6,864 nt of DNA, taken from contig CASEDN010000045.1 in assembly GCA_949286645.1 (NCBI GenBank), positions 1-6,864 on the forward strand, read 5' to 3'. Shown one piece after another: positions 5,121 through 6,864 of this stretch. Numbering within the stretch: position 1 is the stretch's first letter; every line of letters starts with the position of its first letter. The notes under the pieces are model-generated. The model was not told the origin of the DNA. It worked only from the letters and a program-made list of their open reading frames with translations, and ran no database searches. The translations under genes and the position numbers were made by a program. The DNA comes from an uncultured bacterium (lineage in GTDB: Bacteria; Bacillota_I; Bacilli_A; RF39; UBA660).

Positions 5121-6864
5121 AAACGGCCTCCACCGCCTCCGCCTCCAAAGGAACCTCCTCCGCCAATGGAACCGCCTCCAAAGCCACCTCCACTTGATGA
5201 CTGACTTGCAGCGATAGAAGATCTTGATGATGCAACTGCAGTATGTATTCCACTATTTATACTAGAATAAATATTAGATGTTATAATATAATGGGTCATA
5301 TAAGGATTATAACCTACATAAGTAGTATCACTTGTATCCATATTAGGCATCTTAAGTTCCATTTCTTTAGAAAGTTTATCTGCACAGTCTAATACTACTG
5401 CATATACTAAATACTTATCCCATAAAGTTACCTCAGGTAACTCTTTTTCATTAAATCTACTAAAGTCTTCTAAGAATTTCTTATGAGCCATCCATTTAGC
5501 ATAATGTTCTGCTCCTTTTTTTGTATAGAACTTTCTAGTTATAACAAAGATAATTAATGCTATCATAAGGATGATAATGATTATACCAAGCCAAGATAAA
5601 TCAAGACCAAAACTAATAAAAGCTAAAATAATACCTAACAAACTAAAGATAACAGTAAATGCTACTAAACCTGGAGTCTTTGCAAAGAATTTCTCACTTT
5701 TACCTAAGTCTTTACTAGTCTTAATAAAATCATTATATAAATCCATTACACTATTAGCATTACTTAAAGTAGAACAATGTTTCTTTATAGTAGAAAGAAC
5801 AACCTCTTTACTATTACCTACCTCATTAATTATTAAGTTTAATGCTATTTTTTCTGTTTCTGTTAAAGCAGATTCATCATATTCTTGTAATATTAATTTA
5901 TAATCTTCTTTTCTCTTATTATCAATTTTCTCTACTTTTAAAACTTTCTTATAGATTAAGTTTAATATGGTCGCAGATAAACTCTTTTCTGTTACATTTT
6001 TATCTATTAAATACTCTAACATCTCTGGTCCATAACTAGCAGGAAAATCTCTAAAGTATTCCATATTAAAGACAGTCTTCTTCATCTTTTTCTCTCTTAA
6101 GTAAACACCAACTGCAAGACTAATTGCAATTAAAGCCCAAACACTACTTGCAATTGTTAATATCATATTTTGTCTTTGGATTCTTTCTCTTTCCCTATTC
6201 GCTTCATCACTTAACTCTGTCTGATAATCTATAATTGCACTTTTGGCAGTTAAACCACTAACTTTAGTAGCATTAGGAACTAAAGACTTATCAAATATTA
6301 ATCTAACACTAACTGGATTATATGCTCCTAAAAAGTTAAATGTGCCTAAAGCTTCCTTATTATTAATTCTTTCTATATTACCATTTAAAGGTCCATGTAA
6401 CCATACTCTATAATCGCTATCACTATTAGGTAATACTACTTTTACTTCATAATCTCCTATATTTTCTCTATAACCATCACCTAGTGTATTCCAAGCAAGT
6501 TCTGCAATATCGTTATGAACAACTACTACGTCAGTAACAGTATACTCAATATAAAAGATTTCATCTAAATTACTTGGATTGAAAAGCTTTAAATTAACTT
6601 CATCCATAAAGGTATTAAATGTATATTTAGAATCAGCTCCATTACTAGCATAACTAACTTCATCAAAATAGTTAATATCCCTATTAAAGTCATCAAATGT
6701 AAGGTCTCCATCATCACTAATAGAACCTACTTTAACATCTATAATACCACTTCCATCATATAATGTACTATCACCCTTTATAGCACTTATACTTCCTGTA
6801 TAAAGCTCACTACTATAATTAGCATAACTAATATCTCTCTCCATACCATTATACTCACCATTCA
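5117..6864 (-). CDS. DUF2207 membrane protein with glycine-rich C-terminal tail, N-terminus beyond the window
   Basis: The frame stays open past the Met at 6844..6842 to the right edge, and the six preceding codons (NGEYNG) join with what follows to give YNGMERDISY, which fits the N-terminal region of DUF2207 proteins. The true start and the expected signal peptide are therefore outside. Numbering from that Met: an extracellular beta-rich domain at about 1-205; a charged stretch; a membrane segment at 227-247; a cytoplasmic-type region at 250-388 with FRDFPASYGPEMLEYLIDKN (264-283); two more membrane segments at 392-413 and 417-436; then AHKKFLEDFSRF and LPEVTLWDKYLVYAVVLDCADK (453-490), a block typical of the family. 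The last 25 residues are almost all Gly with Phe and Ser, ending GGRF. The biochemical role of the family is unknown; a cell-envelope function is inferred from its topology. Its stop overlaps the hydrolase stop by 4 bp. Confidence 0.92.
   Translation of the reverse strand, partial: NGEYNGMERDISYANYSSELYTGSISAIKGDSTLYDGSGIIDVKVGSISDDGDLTFDDFNRDINYFDEVSYASNGADSKYTFNTFMDEVNLKLFNPSNLDEIFYIEYTVTDVVVVHNDIAELAWNTLGDGYRENIGDYEVKVVLPNSDSDYRVWLHGPLNGNIERINNKEALGTFNFLGAYNPVSVRLIFDKSLVPNATKVSGLTAKSAIIDYQTELSDEANRERERIQRQNMILTIASSVWALIAISLAVGVYLREKKMKKTVFNMEYFRDFPASYGPEMLEYLIDKNVTEKSLSATILNLIYKKVLKVEKIDNKRKEDYKLILQEYDESALTETEKIALNLIINEVGNSKEVVLSTIKKHCSTLSNANSVMDLYNDFIKTSKDLGKSEKFFAKTPGLVAFTVIFSLLGIILAFISFGLDLSWLGIIIIILMIALIIFVITRKFYTKKGAEHYAKWMAHKKFLEDFSRFNEKELPEVTLWDKYLVYAVVLDCADKLSKEMELKMPNMDTSDTTYVGYNPYMTHYIITSNIYSSINSGIHTAVASSRSSIAASQSSSGGGFGGGSIGGGGSFGGGGGGGRF
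5121..5196 (-). repeat. GC-rich glycine-codon tract encoding the DUF2207 tail
   Basis: On the minus strand this stretch is a run of GGA, GGC and GGT codons with occasional Phe, Ser and Ile codons. It is much richer in G and C than anything else in the window. Gly/Phe/Ser-rich tails are a regular trait of DUF2207 proteins, so the base composition follows from the protein and need not mean foreign DNA. Mixed synonymous codons argue against recent slippage of one repeat unit. Confidence 0.8.

Noticed and set aside
5571..6039. Two overlapping plus-strand open frames inside the DUF2207 gene
   Set aside because: Both are antisense to a recognised membrane protein gene, lack RBS sites, and resemble no family.
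6842..6844. ATG as the start of the DUF2207 gene
   Set aside because: The frame remains open upstream to the window edge, the six upstream codons continue the family's N-terminal sequence, there is no RBS before this ATG, and the needed signal peptide would be missing.
1..6864. A defence island, toxin-antitoxin pair, CRISPR array, IS element, riboswitch or tRNA
   Set aside because: All frames are accounted for by housekeeping or envelope-type families plus one unknown; intergenic gaps are under 100 bp, and no direct repeats, transposase motifs or cloverleaf sequences were seen.

Overview
This window is a visibly AT-rich stretch of bacterial chromosome. Ribosome-binding sites of the GGAGG / AGGTG type, heavy use of AGA for arginine and A/T-ending codons, and the protein families present (a DUF2207 membrane protein with a glycine tail, DUF2935, and a membrane-anchored NodB-type deacetylase with SH3-like repeats) point to a low-GC member of the Bacillota (Firmicutes), perhaps a gut-associated lineage of Bacilli or Clostridia. 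The standard code fits. The five stop codons seen are four TAA and one TAG, with no sign that TGA is reassigned. No species can be named.

Layout, left to right. (1) Positions 1-1271, minus strand: the first 423 codons of a large, unrecognised, mostly helical protein that runs off the left edge; it has its own extended -10 promoter and a strong RBS. (2) Positions 1324-2598, minus: a membrane-anchored extracellular polysaccharide deacetylase. (3) About 2599-2694: a short divergent control region. (4) 2695-3309, plus: a DedA/VTT membrane transporter. (5) 3386-4279, plus: a DUF2935 protein made of two copies of a helical metal-binding unit, followed by a Rho-independent terminator at 4284-4312. 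(6) 4359-5120, plus: an alpha/beta hydrolase with an intact catalytic triad. (7) 5117-6864, minus: a DUF2207 membrane protein ending in a glycine-rich tail; its first residues lie beyond the right edge. Genes 6 and 7 converge and their stop codons overlap by 4 bp. No gap exceeds 100 bp, so there is no unexplained non-coding stretch. No tRNA, rRNA, CRISPR, insertion sequence or riboswitch was seen.

How the genes may work together: three of the six products sit in or outside the membrane (deacetylase, DedA, DUF2207). The deacetylase and DedA genes are divergent from a shared 96-bp region, which suggests envelope housekeeping: DedA proteins of this type can recycle lipid carriers such as undecaprenyl phosphate, and deacetylases trim acetyl groups from wall or capsule glycans. 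This link is inference from position only. I do not see a convincing defence system, toxin-antitoxin pair, biosynthetic cluster or mobile element. The least understood part is the large unknown protein at the left edge.
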